Positions 1 through 9,238 of a stretch of DNA of 64,000 bases are shown piece after piece; the stretch's first letter is position 1, and each line of letters begins with the position of its first letter. Source of the DNA: Alphaproteobacteria bacterium (GTDB taxonomy: Bacteria; Pseudomonadota; Alphaproteobacteria; RF32; CAG-239); assembly GCA_017460085.1 (NCBI GenBank), contig JAFUBQ010000003.1, positions 123,142 through 187,141 of the forward strand. The letters run 5' to 3'. The notes under the pieces were generated by a model. The model did not search any database and was not told the origin of the DNA. It was given only the letters and a program-made list of their open reading frames with translations. A program made the position numbers and the translations under genes.

Positions 1-932
1 AGAGCCAAGCCGTTATCGTGCTTTTCTATTTTCAGCGGCCGTGTCATGGTGGTAATATCAATGCCGTTATCAAGCAATGACTGTCTTTCGGCAGCGGTAA
101 TGCGCATATCACCAATACGTCGGCGCACAAACATTTCAACGTGTTTTGCTCCTTGTTTTGCTGCGGTTAAGGCGCAATCTACCGCCACAGCACCGCCGCC
201 GACAACGGCAACATGCCCATCAGCGGCATATTGCTGTGGTTTTGTTAAATATTCATCATATGCCAGCGCCAAATTTTCGCCTTCTATGCCAAGCGTGCGC
301 AAGTGTGGAGCACCTGTTGCCACAACAACACCGGCAAAACCTTGTTGCAGCAGTTTTTCATATTCTGTTATATTTGTCTTAAATTCAGCTTTGAGCAGCG
401 GATTTTGCTTTAAGCGCTGCCACTCATAAGCAATTATTTCGCGCGGCAAACGTGCTTCAGGAATAAGATTAAGCGCTCCGCCGCACACATTTTCTTTTTC
501 AAAAACGGTAACGGCAAAGCCTTTTTTCAAAAGAGCGGCTATAGCCCCGAAACCGGCAGGACCGGCACCGATAACTGCCACTTTTTTGCCGTTAGCAACA
601 TTGTTTTGCTTTGTTGGCAGATTGTTTTGCCTTGCTTTTTGCATAATGCTTGCCTGCAGCGCCGGAATGCGGATAGGAAAATCTATTTGCGCTCGCACAC
701 AAGCCCGCATGCAAAAACTGTCGGGGCAAACTAAACCGCAAATTTCACCCATGGCATTTTGTTCTGTTATTAGCTCTGCCGCTTGGTTAATATCACCGGT
801 TTTTGCCGCAGCAATAAAATCTTTTGGCGAAACCTGCGCCGGACAGGCTTTTTGACAAGGTTTGCTCGGACACTGCAAACATTTTTCCATTTCTGCCTTA
901 AATTGCGGCATATTTAAATATAAATTTTTCAT
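1..932 (-). CDS. NAD(P)/FAD-dependent oxidoreductase, GltD/PreT-like (3' end cut by window)
   Basis: Reading leftward from an ATG at 932 (GGGG just upstream) the frame stays open to the window edge, giving about 310 residues without a stop. The N-terminus carries the cysteine clusters of the Fe-S domain found in glutamate synthase small subunits and in the PreT subunit of dihydropyrimidine dehydrogenase (CLQCPSKPC from about residue 18, then GEICGLVCP near 62). An FAD-binding GAGPAG motif follows near residue 121 and an NAD(P)H-binding GGGAVAVDCA motif near 242. The protein should move electrons from NAD(P)H through FAD and Fe-S centres to a partner subunit. The partner is outside the window, so glutamate synthase, pyrimidine reduction or another pathway cannot be told apart. 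Confidence 0.85.
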   Translation of the reverse strand, partial: MKNLYLNMPQFKAEMEKCLQCPSKPCQKACPAQVSPKDFIAAAKTGDINQAAELITEQNAMGEICGLVCPDSFCMRACVRAQIDFPIRIPALQASIMQKARQNNLPTKQNNVANGKKVAVIGAGPAGFGAIAALLKKGFAVTVFEKENVCGGALNLIPEARLPREIIAYEWQRLKQNPLLKAEFKTNITEYEKLLQQGFAGVVVATGAPHLRTLGIEGENLALAYDEYLTKPQQYAADGHVAVVGGGAVAVDCALTAAKQGAKHVEMFVRRRIGDMRITAAERQSLLDNGIDITTMTRPLKIEKHDNGLA

Positions 933-1058
933 TTTTTTCCCCTTGTGCTGATTTAAGCATAAAATTTATTAAAAAAACACCTAATATTTTGGTTTTTCAG
1001 ATTGTATTTTATAAAAATATCTTTATGATATAACTTTAGGAGTGGAATTATATAAATA

Positions 1059-1799
1059 ATGAAAATTAAGTGGTTCAAAAAATTTGCTAATTCGCCGTTG
1101 GGCGAAAAAATTATCGGCAATGTGGCATACTTTTATTTAAAGTTTGTCGGATTAACCACACGTTGGCAGTCTGTAACCGGCGTTAAAGAAACTTATGAAA
1201 CACTTGAAAAATATGGTAGTATGATTGTTATCGGCTGGCATGGGCGCACTCTTTTAATGCCATATTTTTGGAACAAAACCAGCAATCTTAATGCGTTGGT
1301 TTCACCGCACCGTGACGGGCGCATTATTGTGCATATTCTTAGAAAATTCGGTATCGGTAATATTGACGGTTCAACCGACCGTAATTCAAAAGAAGCCGCT
1401 ATGGAACTGATGCGCAATTTGCAGCAAGGCAACAGCATTGCCATAATTCCCGACGGTCCGCGCGGGCCAAGTATGAAATTGACAATGAGTCCGCTGTTTT
1501 ATGCGCAAAAATCAGGCAAACCGATTCTCGGCATAACATATAGCACAGAAGGTGCGAAAATTGTGCTGAAGAGCTGGGATAATATGTTAGTGCCGCTGCC
1601 TTTTCATCGTGGTATGTATGCCATTACCGAGCCGATATTTATTCCTCCGGAGGCAACTGCTGGAGAATTGGAACAATATCGGCAAAAAATTGAAACAACA
1701 CTTAATGAATTAACATGGAAGTTAGATAAAGCAATGGGGCTTCCGTATGTGGCTCCGGGAAAAGAGGCTAAAAAAAGCCGCTATAAGAAAAGCGATTAA
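1059..1799 (+). CDS. DUF374 lysophospholipid acyltransferase-like protein
   Basis: A 246-residue protein of the DUF374 family, related to LpxL-type acyltransferases. The conserved H-containing block (GWHGRTLLMPYFW, near residue 60) and the PDGPRGPSM block (near 133) are both present. It heads a run of three same-strand genes with waaA 12 bases downstream and lpxK overlapping waaA, so a role in acylating lipid A or another envelope lipid on the cytoplasmic face of the inner membrane is likely. Substrate is not known from the sequence. The AGGAG element near 1039 sits rather far from the ATG at 1059, so the start is less certain than the family call. Confidence 0.85.
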   Translation: MKIKWFKKFANSPLGEKIIGNVAYFYLKFVGLTTRWQSVTGVKETYETLEKYGSMIVIGWHGRTLLMPYFWNKTSNLNALVSPHRDGRIIVHILRKFGIGNIDGSTDRNSKEAAMELMRNLQQGNSIAIIPDGPRGPSMKLTMSPLFYAQKSGKPILGITYSTEGAKIVLKSWDNMLVPLPFHRGMYAITEPIFIPPEATAGELEQYRQKIETTLNELTWKLDKAMGLPYVAPGKEAKKSRYKKSD

Positions 1800-1811
1800 G
1801 AAGGAAAAAAA

Positions 1812-3089
1812 ATGTTTATAGGAATCTATAATAATCTTGTGCGTGTTTTGTATCCGGTTGTTATTCGCCGCTATATCGAAAAGCGCAAAAAAATAGGCAA
1901 AGAAGATGTTAAGCGCTTTAATGAGCGGGTAGGGCGGCCGAAACTTCCTCGTCCGCAAGGGCGTTTGATATGGCTGCACGGTGCCTCGGTGGGAGAATCT
2001 ATTTCCATGTTGCCGCTGATTAATCGGCTTTTGGAGCTGTATCCCGACGTGCATGTTATGGTTACAACCGGAACCACCACATCGGCTGAAGTTATGGCAA
2101 AACGTTTGCCGGAAAGAGCTTTTCATCAATATTTGCCGATAGACAATCCGGTGTTTGCCACTCGTTTTGTGCGGCATTGGCAGCCGAATATTGCCTTGTG
2201 GTTTGAATCGGAATTTTGGCCGGCGATGTTGTCTGCCATCAAACGTAAAAATATTCCGCTGATTTTGATTAACGGCCGCATTTCTAACAAATCTTTCAAG
2301 CGCTGGCAACAATTTGAATTTATCATCAAAGAGTTGCTTGGTTGTTTTACGGCTTGTTTAGGCCAATCGGAAGAAGATGCTTATCGTTTGCGTATTTTAG
2401 GTGCCAAAGATGCTATGTGTTTAGGCAACTTAAAATATGCCGGCTTGCCTATTCCGGTTGATACCGTTAAAAAGCAGGAAGTGTTGTCGCAAATTGGCGA
2501 TAGGCCGCTATGGCTGGTTAGCTCAACACATAATGATGAAGAATTTAAAATTGGTCGTTTTTTGAAAGAATTGCAGCAAAAGCATCCGAATTTATTAACG
2601 ATTATTGCGCCGCGTCACCCTAACCGCGGACAAGAAATTCGCGATAAACTGCGTAATGATTATCAGCTTAATGTGGCATTGCGCTCGGCGGAGGAGCCAA
2701 TTCGTCCTGAAACCGATGTTTATGTGGCCGATACCATTGGAGAAATGGGCATTTGGTATGAAATTGCGCCGATTGTTTTTATCGGCGGCTCGCTCATACC
2801 TCACGGCGGACAGAATTTTATGGAGCCTTCACGTTGCCGTGATGCTGTTATTGTCGGTCCGCATATGCATAATTTTACTGATGCTATGAGCCGCGCTAAA
2901 CACGCTGACGGCATTATTCAAGTGAATGATGTGTTAGAGTTGATTGATATGGTGGACCAGCTTTTGAGCAATAAAGAATTGCTGGAAGCTAAGCGCAGTT
3001 TGGCATATAATTGGGCGACAAGCGAAGCTAAAGTGCTTGATGGTATTGTGGAAAAAATTCAAGGATATATGGTTGATGAAAACTCCTAA
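1812..3089 (+). CDS. waaA: 3-deoxy-D-manno-octulosonic acid (Kdo) transferase
   Basis: A 425-residue protein of full length for WaaA/KdtA. It transfers Kdo from CMP-Kdo to the lipid A precursor at the inner membrane. Visible hallmarks are the N-terminal hydrophobic anchor, the HGASVGES block (residues about 56-63) holding the catalytic glutamate region, and the C-terminal GT-B half with APRHPNR and the GGSLIPHGGQNFMEP nucleotide-sugar site. The ATG at 1812 follows AAGGAAAAAAA. It lies directly behind the DUF374 gene and overlaps the start of lpxK by 14 bases, so the three are very likely one envelope-lipid operon. Confidence 0.96.
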   Translation: MFIGIYNNLVRVLYPVVIRRYIEKRKKIGKEDVKRFNERVGRPKLPRPQGRLIWLHGASVGESISMLPLINRLLELYPDVHVMVTTGTTTSAEVMAKRLPERAFHQYLPIDNPVFATRFVRHWQPNIALWFESEFWPAMLSAIKRKNIPLILINGRISNKSFKRWQQFEFIIKELLGCFTACLGQSEEDAYRLRILGAKDAMCLGNLKYAGLPIPVDTVKKQEVLSQIGDRPLWLVSSTHNDEEFKIGRFLKELQQKHPNLLTIIAPRHPNRGQEIRDKLRNDYQLNVALRSAEEPIRPETDVYVADTIGEMGIWYEIAPIVFIGGSLIPHGGQNFMEPSRCRDAVIVGPHMHNFTDAMSRAKHADGIIQVNDVLELIDMVDQLLSNKELLEAKRSLAYNWATSEAKVLDGIVEKIQGYMVDENS

Positions 3090-4050
3090 ATATTGGCAGT
3101 CTAATTCTTTAATTTCTAAATTATTGCAGCCCGTTGGGTGGATATACGGCGCTTTGACACAGCTGCGACTAAAAATATATAAAGCCCCGAAAGCAAGCGT
3201 GCCGGTTATCTGCGTAGGCAATATAACTGCCGGCGGAACCGGTAAAACACCGGTGGCAATTTCGATGGCAAAAATATTGGAAACAGAAATGTTTCATCCT
3301 TTTTTTGTTACCCGCGGTTACGGTGGAAAATTGCAAAATGTGGTGGTAAACCTTAAAAAACACTCGGCGCAGGAAGTTGGTGACGAGCCACTATTGCTGG
3401 CAAAACAAGCTCCGGTTGTGGTTAATGCCAATCGCTATGAAGGTGCTAAACTTGCTATTAAAGAAGGCGCAGATATAATCATTATGGACGATGGATTTCA
3501 AAATCCGACTTTGCACAAAGATTTATCGTTTTTGGTTTTTGATGGCAATTATGGTATCGGTAACGGCAAAATTATTCCGGCCGGTCCGTTAAGAGAAACT
3601 TTGTCAGACGGTATTAAGCGTGCTGATGCGCTGATTATTTTGGGGAACGACAAACATCATTTAGCTGAACGCACTAAACTACCGGTGTTTTTTGCGCATA
3701 CCGAACCGGTGCAAACCACCATCAGTCACCAACGTATTGTTGCTTTTGCCGGTATCGGTCATCCGCAGAAATTTTATCATACTTTATCTATGCAAGGCTT
3801 TGAGGTTGTTAAAACCATTGATTTTCCTGACCACCATTTTTATAGTAAGGACGAATTGGAAAATATTGTAAAAATTGCGCAACAGCTTAATGCGGAAATA
3901 TATACAACCGGCAAAGATTTTGTGAAAATTCCGCCGTCAATGCATAAATATATTAATGTGTTGGAAATTGCTGTTGTTTGGGACGAGCCGGAAAAATTAA
4001 CTTCTTTTATTTTGGAAAAATTGATCCAAATAAAACACATAAAAGCATAG
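3076..4050 (+). CDS. lpxK: Tetraacyldisaccharide 4'-kinase
   Basis: LpxK phosphorylates the 4' position of the lipid A disaccharide using ATP, just before Kdo addition. The P-loop GNITAGGTGKTPVA lies near residue 45 and the family motif MDDGFQNP near 137. I chose the ATG at 3076, which gives the typical LpxK N-terminus MKTPKYW and a 14-base overlap with the end of waaA; the frame also stays open to an ATG at 3037 but that would overlap waaA by more than 50 bases. 324 residues is a normal length. The end at 4050 converges on the virB11-like gene with only 19 bases between and no terminator that I can see. Confidence 0.95.
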   Translation: MKTPKYWQSNSLISKLLQPVGWIYGALTQLRLKIYKAPKASVPVICVGNITAGGTGKTPVAISMAKILETEMFHPFFVTRGYGGKLQNVVVNLKKHSAQEVGDEPLLLAKQAPVVVNANRYEGAKLAIKEGADIIIMDDGFQNPTLHKDLSFLVFDGNYGIGNGKIIPAGPLRETLSDGIKRADALIILGNDKHHLAERTKLPVFFAHTEPVQTTISHQRIVAFAGIGHPQKFYHTLSMQGFEVVKTIDFPDHHFYSKDELENIVKIAQQLNAEIYTTGKDFVKIPPSMHKYINVLEIAVVWDEPEKLTSFILEKLIQIKHIKA

Positions 4051-4069
4051 TATAAAAATGAACTATATT

Positions 4070-5044
4070 CTATGTTACTTCGGTAATGGCGCGGGTGTTA
4101 CCCATACGCTGAATTTGAACCACATGCAGTTTACGCTTCATTTCATCAAGTGTTTGTTCAACATTAACCGCACCATTGGTGGAAGCCATAATACGTTTAA
4201 TAAATTGCAAATATGCCTCTTGCGAACTTTCCGCGTGAATGGTGGCAAAACAGTTATCGTGGCCGGAACCCATAAGCTGCCAAATGCCGCTGGCGTTGCT
4301 GGTAGAGATTTCGCCGCCGATAATAGCATCAGGCGTAAAACGCACAACTAAATCGATAATGCCGGAATAGTCAATATCGTTAGTTTGGCTGGTACGGGAC
4401 ATAACGAGATGAACACGGTTTGGATGCGGTACAATTAACTCCCTGGTATCCTCTACTGTAATTATGCGTTTATGAATATCCAAAATTTTCAGTAAATTAT
4501 TTAAAAATGTGGTTTTACCGGTTGACGTTGCACCGCTTACCAAAATATGTTCACCTCGTTTAATATAAAGAAGCAGCCTTTCATAAGCGTCATCCGGAAT
4601 CTTAATATCTTTAAGCGGATTAAGCTTTTGCAAGGCCTGTCCCTGCTTCATTCCGTAATCTTCAAGGCCAAATGCAACGTCATCTTTATGCAAACGAATG
4701 GTTAGCGCAATGCCACCGGTTAAATCTCGTTCATCATACATAACGTTGCGACCACAGATTGCGGAAAAACGGTGATCCCCCGGAATTGTGGCATACACAA
4801 ACGGAGAACCCTCTAACGGATCAAATGGCATTTCATAGGTATTGGCTATGATATACAATAAATCCGTTAAATATGCTTTAGAAAGTTTTTCATCCTTATA
4901 CATTACCCATGGATAAGCACGTTTGCCACGCATTCTGAGCCAAATTTCTCCGGCACAGTTAATGGCAACTTCCTCTAAATTGTCTTGATTATACCAATAT
5001 GAAAGAGGCCGTAAAACAGATTCTAAAACTGCAAAATCACTCAT
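4070..5044 (-). CDS. virB11: VirB11-type secretion ATPase
   Basis: A 324-residue hexameric-type traffic ATPase. An N-terminal domain (to about residue 140) precedes a RecA-like domain with Walker A GATSTGKTT (about 170-178), an acidic DTREL box, the Walker B-like IIGGEIS (about 240) and the histidine-box GSGHDNCFATIHA (about 255). These are the VirB11/CpaF arrangement, so the protein should power pilus assembly or substrate transfer at the inner face of the T4SS. It is the last gene of secretion locus 1, 12 bases behind the virB10-like gene. The locus also holds a second ATPase of PilT/DotB type at its other end, so both families serve the one cluster. Confidence 0.9.
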   Translation of the reverse strand: MSDFAVLESVLRPLSYWYNQDNLEEVAINCAGEIWLRMRGKRAYPWVMYKDEKLSKAYLTDLLYIIANTYEMPFDPLEGSPFVYATIPGDHRFSAICGRNVMYDERDLTGGIALTIRLHKDDVAFGLEDYGMKQGQALQKLNPLKDIKIPDDAYERLLLYIKRGEHILVSGATSTGKTTFLNNLLKILDIHKRIITVEDTRELIVPHPNRVHLVMSRTSQTNDIDYSGIIDLVVRFTPDAIIGGEISTSNASGIWQLMGSGHDNCFATIHAESSQEAYLQFIKRIMASTNGAVNVEQTLDEMKRKLHVVQIQRMGNTRAITEVT

Positions 5045-5056
5045 TTTACCTCCTTC

Positions 5057-8000
5057 CTAAAACAAATCCGGCACATCATCCGTAGCTCCAGAAGACGTTG
5101 TTGCGGAAGCCGGGGCTTGTTGTATGCTTGCCGGTGGAACTTTAGAACCTTGTGCCGAATTGTCAATTAAAGTGGAATTACTACGATTTTGTTGGTTGTT
5201 TTCTGCGGAAACCGGACGTACATTTTCAGTATAATTGCCGTCATATGTTACATTAGAGCTTCCACCGGCACTGCGGCCTGATGTTTCAATCAGCGGAGCT
5301 TTGACCATTTCTTGGCTGCTTGACTGCTTTTCTTTTTCACGTTTTTCATCATTAAGCCACATATCTTCGTTCGGGAAAATAATAATCCGTGTTCCTGCCG
5401 GAACATATGTTACAGAGCGAATATTAGCTTTACGCTGCAATATTTCTTCAAAAATGTTGTTCATTTGGGCAATAAAGTTTTGTCGTGCTTCTTCTGCTGC
5501 CTGAGAACGAGCATCTTCGGTTGAATTGCCGTTGTTATAATTTGTAGTTCCTTTCCCCTTTGCCATTGCATAGGCCAAACCGCTTTCCAGTGCTGTGGTT
5601 AATAACGGCATGGTATAGCGTTTTAATAATTGTTCGTCTAAATAACCGATTGCGCCGGCACGTCCTTGGGCATCGGCCGTGTTAGCTTGACTGAACAAAA
5701 ATTGTGAACCGTCAGGACGAATTAGACGTTTCCATGTAATACCGATTTTTACTGCACCGCCGCTGTTGCCGCCGGTAGAACCCCCACCTAAGCGCCCGAT
5801 CACACGCGAACCAGCCGGAATAATAATATTACGCCCTTCTTCAGCATAAATATTACGTTCTACAATTGCGGTGATAGGTACATTATCACTGAAACCTTCC
5901 GAAGCATATACCGAACGAGCCAAAACGGCCGGAATTGGCTTATCTTCCAAAATCATTTGGCTCATATCGACTCGCCAACTGGAAATATTGCGGCTTGTTC
6001 CCGGCCAACCATCTTCTTCATAACCGGTAAAGCTTGAGGTACTAATGCCGGACGAAATTTTACCCACGGAAATATCTCCACGGCGCTGAGCTTGCAGCTG
6101 TGCTAATGCTTGTTCACGCACCGGATCATAGCGCTCACCTTGGCCATAACCGCCCCCTGGACCTAAATTAGAAGGTTGTGAACCGATGCCGTACGGATTA
6201 CCATTTCCGACTGCATTAGCTGGCATAAATATATTATTAGCGGCTGCTCGCTTAACTTCTTCAATGCCAATCGGATTATAATTTGTATCAACGATAATTC
6301 CGTCCGGAGTACGATATCCAATTAAATTACCTCCATCATCTTTAACGCTGTCATCGTCATAAATATTTCCTATAACGTCACCGTCCGGACTGAGTGCAAT
6401 ACCCACAATACGTCGGCTATAATCTTCACTTTGCTTAGAATCTCCTCCAATTACTGAATCTGGAGCTTTAGGTTTTATGTTAGACTTCTGCTGTGTGCGT
6501 TTTGTATCTGCCCAATCTGCCTCATCTTCTTGTGGAATATAATATTGCAGAGGAGTTGCATGGGCAATTTCTTCCTTGTCACTGCCGATAATTGCCCCAG
6601 TATTATCCAGTTGGCCGATATTTTTACCATCGAAGTCATACACTTTACCATCTATATTTAAGGTGCCGACTGCAGTGTTATTAATGTCACGAACAATATA
6701 ATCGCGATTTCCGCGTGCCACAATGTGCTTGTTTTTATCTACAACAAAACCTTTATCAATTTTTCCCAAGCGGCTTCCTACCATGCTCAAAACCGTGCCG
6801 TCTTTAGTTAAATAGCCATAAGTAGCAAAATTTTCATCATACACATAAAAATCATATAGAGCATATCCGACAACTTTATCGTCATATACTACACTGCCGT
6901 CAAAATTAACTTTTCCGACAATTGTTCCAGTTGCATCAATAACTTGTCCCGAATTTTGAACCATACCCATAAAATTATTTTTGTTATTATAGGCCACGGC
7001 ATATTTGAAAACATTTCCTAATTCTCGTTTGGACTTTGAAACCACGTTACCGTTTGGTTGTTGATAACCGAATATTTGGTCGTTAGGGTCAACAGCTTGT
7101 CCGTTTGCCATAATATGCCCGATTATTTTGTTTTCAAAATTTATAACCGGTTCCGGCGTAATCACTCCGTAGCGCATTTTATTTTCAGAATCAAAAATTT
7201 GTCCCTGACGGCTGATACACCCTAAAGTGCGGCCTTCTACATCAACCCCTTGTCCAGAATTAGCCGTGCCGACAAATTTGCCGTTAAAATCTATTAACCC
7301 TTGATTGAAAACTGCATAGCCGACATAACTTCCGGAGTCTGAAATAGCTTGGCCGTTTGGCAAAATTCTGCCTATTAAGACATCGCGGTTATTTATAATA
7401 TCGCCGCGGCCGTTTATGGCTCCTATTACATTGCATTTGTCATTGCCAGCCGAAGCAAAAGGCACAAGTTGACCGCTTATTATGCCGTTATTATCCAGTA
7501 CATAATCCCGATATATTATACGTCCTATAATATTGCCGTTCAAATCTTGCACCGAGCCTGTGGCATCGGCGTAACCCAATAAATCACCACTAATGCTCAA
7601 AGCAATTCTCTTATTGGAGCTAAATCCGTATATTGGCGACAAATTATTGCCGGCTTCGTTTGAATTTGCGACAATAACATAATTTCCGGGAGTGATTTTA
7701 TAAAATTCGCTTGTGTCAGTATTTTCTATTAAATTATTTTGATAGCGCTTACCCAGATTCTGTCCGTTCAAACTTAAAGCATAAAGCGGGTTTATGGTGG
7801 CACCCAGCCAATTATCTTTATTAAGCAAAACTCCGTTAGGTGTTAAGATTGATTCTGTGTTTTGCCGATATAGTGTGCCGTTTGGGCTTATATATGAATA
7901 AATATTACCTTCAAGACCATAAACAGCTCCCAAATTTTGCCCCTTACCGATAACTTTTTGTTCGTTACTCAACAAATATCCGAACGGTGAAACTTTTTGA

Positions 8001-9235
8001 ATTTCCGCTCCGTTTTTAATTGTTGCATCAAATTCGACACTGCCCAAGCTGAGATTATTATTGCCGATGGCTATCATTTTGCGCAAAGACGCACCAATCA
8101 ACGTTCCGTTGCCATCAAATGCCATTGCCCCTTTCATTTTACCGATATTACTGCCGCCGAGAGAGATAACGGCACCATTTGCGGCAGCCATTCCTTTAAG
8201 CTGCGCCAACACATTAAAAATAGGACCTTTTTGCACCAATTCGCCAATCAGAGCATCGTCATCGTCATAAACATAACCGTTAGCACCTAAATGCCCGACC
8301 ACATCATTGCCATGCAAAATTTCGCCGTCTATACTTAAATATCCGAGATAGCGTCCGCGATAATCGGTTGCTGTTGACGTCATTGGCACAGCATAGCCTA
8401 TTACTTCATCGGCTTCGTTAACAATGTTGCCGTCAGGACGATAATATCCAATGACGGAATCGTCTTCCGTTACTTCTCCGTTATAAGATACAACTCCCAT
8501 ATAATCACCTTTAGTATCAAAGGCATAAGCTGCATTAACAATTCCGCCGATTATTTTTCCGGCAGCATCATAAACATAACCATTAGCGTGAATAATACCA
8601 ATTTCATTATTGGTAAAATCGACCACTTTTCCTGAAGGTGCAACACTACCGATGAAACGTCCGGTTAAAGAAACCACCATTTTTGCCGCCATTAACCGAC
8701 CATCTAAAACATATCCGTTAGCAGATTGGCGATATGCATATCCGTCTGCGGAGATAAATCCGATTTCTTGTCCGTCAAGATTGGTATATGTTCCGGCACC
8801 GGTTAAACGGCCGATGGTTTGCCCTTCATTAGAATAAACCAGCCCCGGATATAAAACCTGTCCGATAATTTCGGAATTAGGGTTAACAATTAGTCCGTTT
8901 GGTAAAGTTTTACCTAAGTCGCGGCCGCTTAAACTGCGTACAACACCATCTGTATGCACTTTACCAAGAAGCCGATTATCTATTCCCATAGCAACGCCTT
9001 GTGGCACAACGCCTCCGATGATAGTATCATCATTGTCTTTAATTAAACTATCGGCTGTCATATAACCGATATTCTCGCCATCACCGTTAATAACCATACC
9101 GGTAGAAATTACCTGTCCTAAAGTTTTACCCTGAAAGTCTATTGCCGTAATTTCTGCAGCTGCGGCCGTCCACGACCACATACTCAATGTTATGCCGATT
9201 ATCAATCTTTGCGGATATTTTATAAATTGCTGCAT
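5057..9235 (-). CDS. virB10: Giant repeat protein with C-terminal VirB10/TrbI domain (DotG-like layout)
   Basis: A 1392-residue exported protein. Residues 1-27 look like a cleavable signal peptide ending in AAAA, unlike classical VirB10 which keeps a membrane anchor. From about residue 30 to 980 it consists of degenerate 17-residue repeats of the pattern IG-x-V-x-x-x-G-x-V-x-D-x-x-G-N-x. A Gly/Pro/Gln-rich linker follows, and then the VirB10/TrbI domain (about 1090-1290) with KPIPAVL, IPAGSRVIGR, the hydrophobic antenna-like stretch YTMPLLTTALESGLAYAMA, and VPAGTRIIIFPNED. The Ser/Asn-rich tail follows. Only the domain order recalls DotG/IcmE of Dot/Icm systems; the repeat itself is different. 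It lies 3 bases after the stop of the other repeat protein, with the GGAGG of its ribosome site inside that gene, so translation is probably coupled. Confidence 0.88.
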   Translation of the reverse strand: MQQFIKYPQRLIIGITLSMWSWTAAAAEITAIDFQGKTLGQVISTGMVINGDGENIGYMTADSLIKDNDDTIIGGVVPQGVAMGIDNRLLGKVHTDGVVRSLSGRDLGKTLPNGLIVNPNSEIIGQVLYPGLVYSNEGQTIGRLTGAGTYTNLDGQEIGFISADGYAYRQSANGYVLDGRLMAAKMVVSLTGRFIGSVAPSGKVVDFTNNEIGIIHANGYVYDAAGKIIGGIVNAAYAFDTKGDYMGVVSYNGEVTEDDSVIGYYRPDGNIVNEADEVIGYAVPMTSTATDYRGRYLGYLSIDGEILHGNDVVGHLGANGYVYDDDDALIGELVQKGPIFNVLAQLKGMAAANGAVISLGGSNIGKMKGAMAFDGNGTLIGASLRKMIAIGNNNLSLGSVEFDATIKNGAEIQKVSPFGYLLSNEQKVIGKGQNLGAVYGLEGNIYSYISPNGTLYRQNTESILTPNGVLLNKDNWLGATINPLYALSLNGQNLGKRYQNNLIENTDTSEFYKITPGNYVIVANSNEAGNNLSPIYGFSSNKRIALSISGDLLGYADATGSVQDLNGNIIGRIIYRDYVLDNNGIISGQLVPFASAGNDKCNVIGAINGRGDIINNRDVLIGRILPNGQAISDSGSYVGYAVFNQGLIDFNGKFVGTANSGQGVDVEGRTLGCISRQGQIFDSENKMRYGVITPEPVINFENKIIGHIMANGQAVDPNDQIFGYQQPNGNVVSKSKRELGNVFKYAVAYNNKNNFMGMVQNSGQVIDATGTIVGKVNFDGSVVYDDKVVGYALYDFYVYDENFATYGYLTKDGTVLSMVGSRLGKIDKGFVVDKNKHIVARGNRDYIVRDINNTAVGTLNIDGKVYDFDGKNIGQLDNTGAIIGSDKEEIAHATPLQYYIPQEDEADWADTKRTQQKSNIKPKAPDSVIGGDSKQSEDYSRRIVGIALSPDGDVIGNIYDDDSVKDDGGNLIGYRTPDGIIVDTNYNPIGIEEVKRAAANNIFMPANAVGNGNPYGIGSQPSNLGPGGGYGQGERYDPVREQALAQLQAQRRGDISVGKISSGISTSSFTGYEEDGWPGTSRNISSWRVDMSQMILEDKPIPAVLARSVYASEGFSDNVPITAIVERNIYAEEGRNIIIPAGSRVIGRLGGGSTGGNSGGAVKIGITWKRLIRPDGSQFLFSQANTADAQGRAGAIGYLDEQLLKRYTMPLLTTALESGLAYAMAKGKGTTNYNNGNSTEDARSQAAEEARQNFIAQMNNIFEEILQRKANIRSVTYVPAGTRIIIFPNEDMWLNDEKREKEKQSSSQEMVKAPLIETSGRSAGGSSNVTYDGNYTENVRPVSAENNQQNRSNSTLIDNSAQGSKVPPASIQQAPASATTSSGATDDVPDLF

Positions 9236-9238
9236 ATC

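Noticed and set aside
1722..2312. Minus-strand open frame of 196 codons opposite waaA
   Set aside because: Composition (runs of His, Arg, Asn, Gln) is that of antisense sequence and waaA is certain.
5057..9235. Orthology to Legionella DotG/IcmE
   Set aside because: Only domain order (repeats then VirB10 domain) is alike. The repeat type, signal peptide and type-A VirB8/VirB9 neighbours differ, so a DotG name would overstate it.
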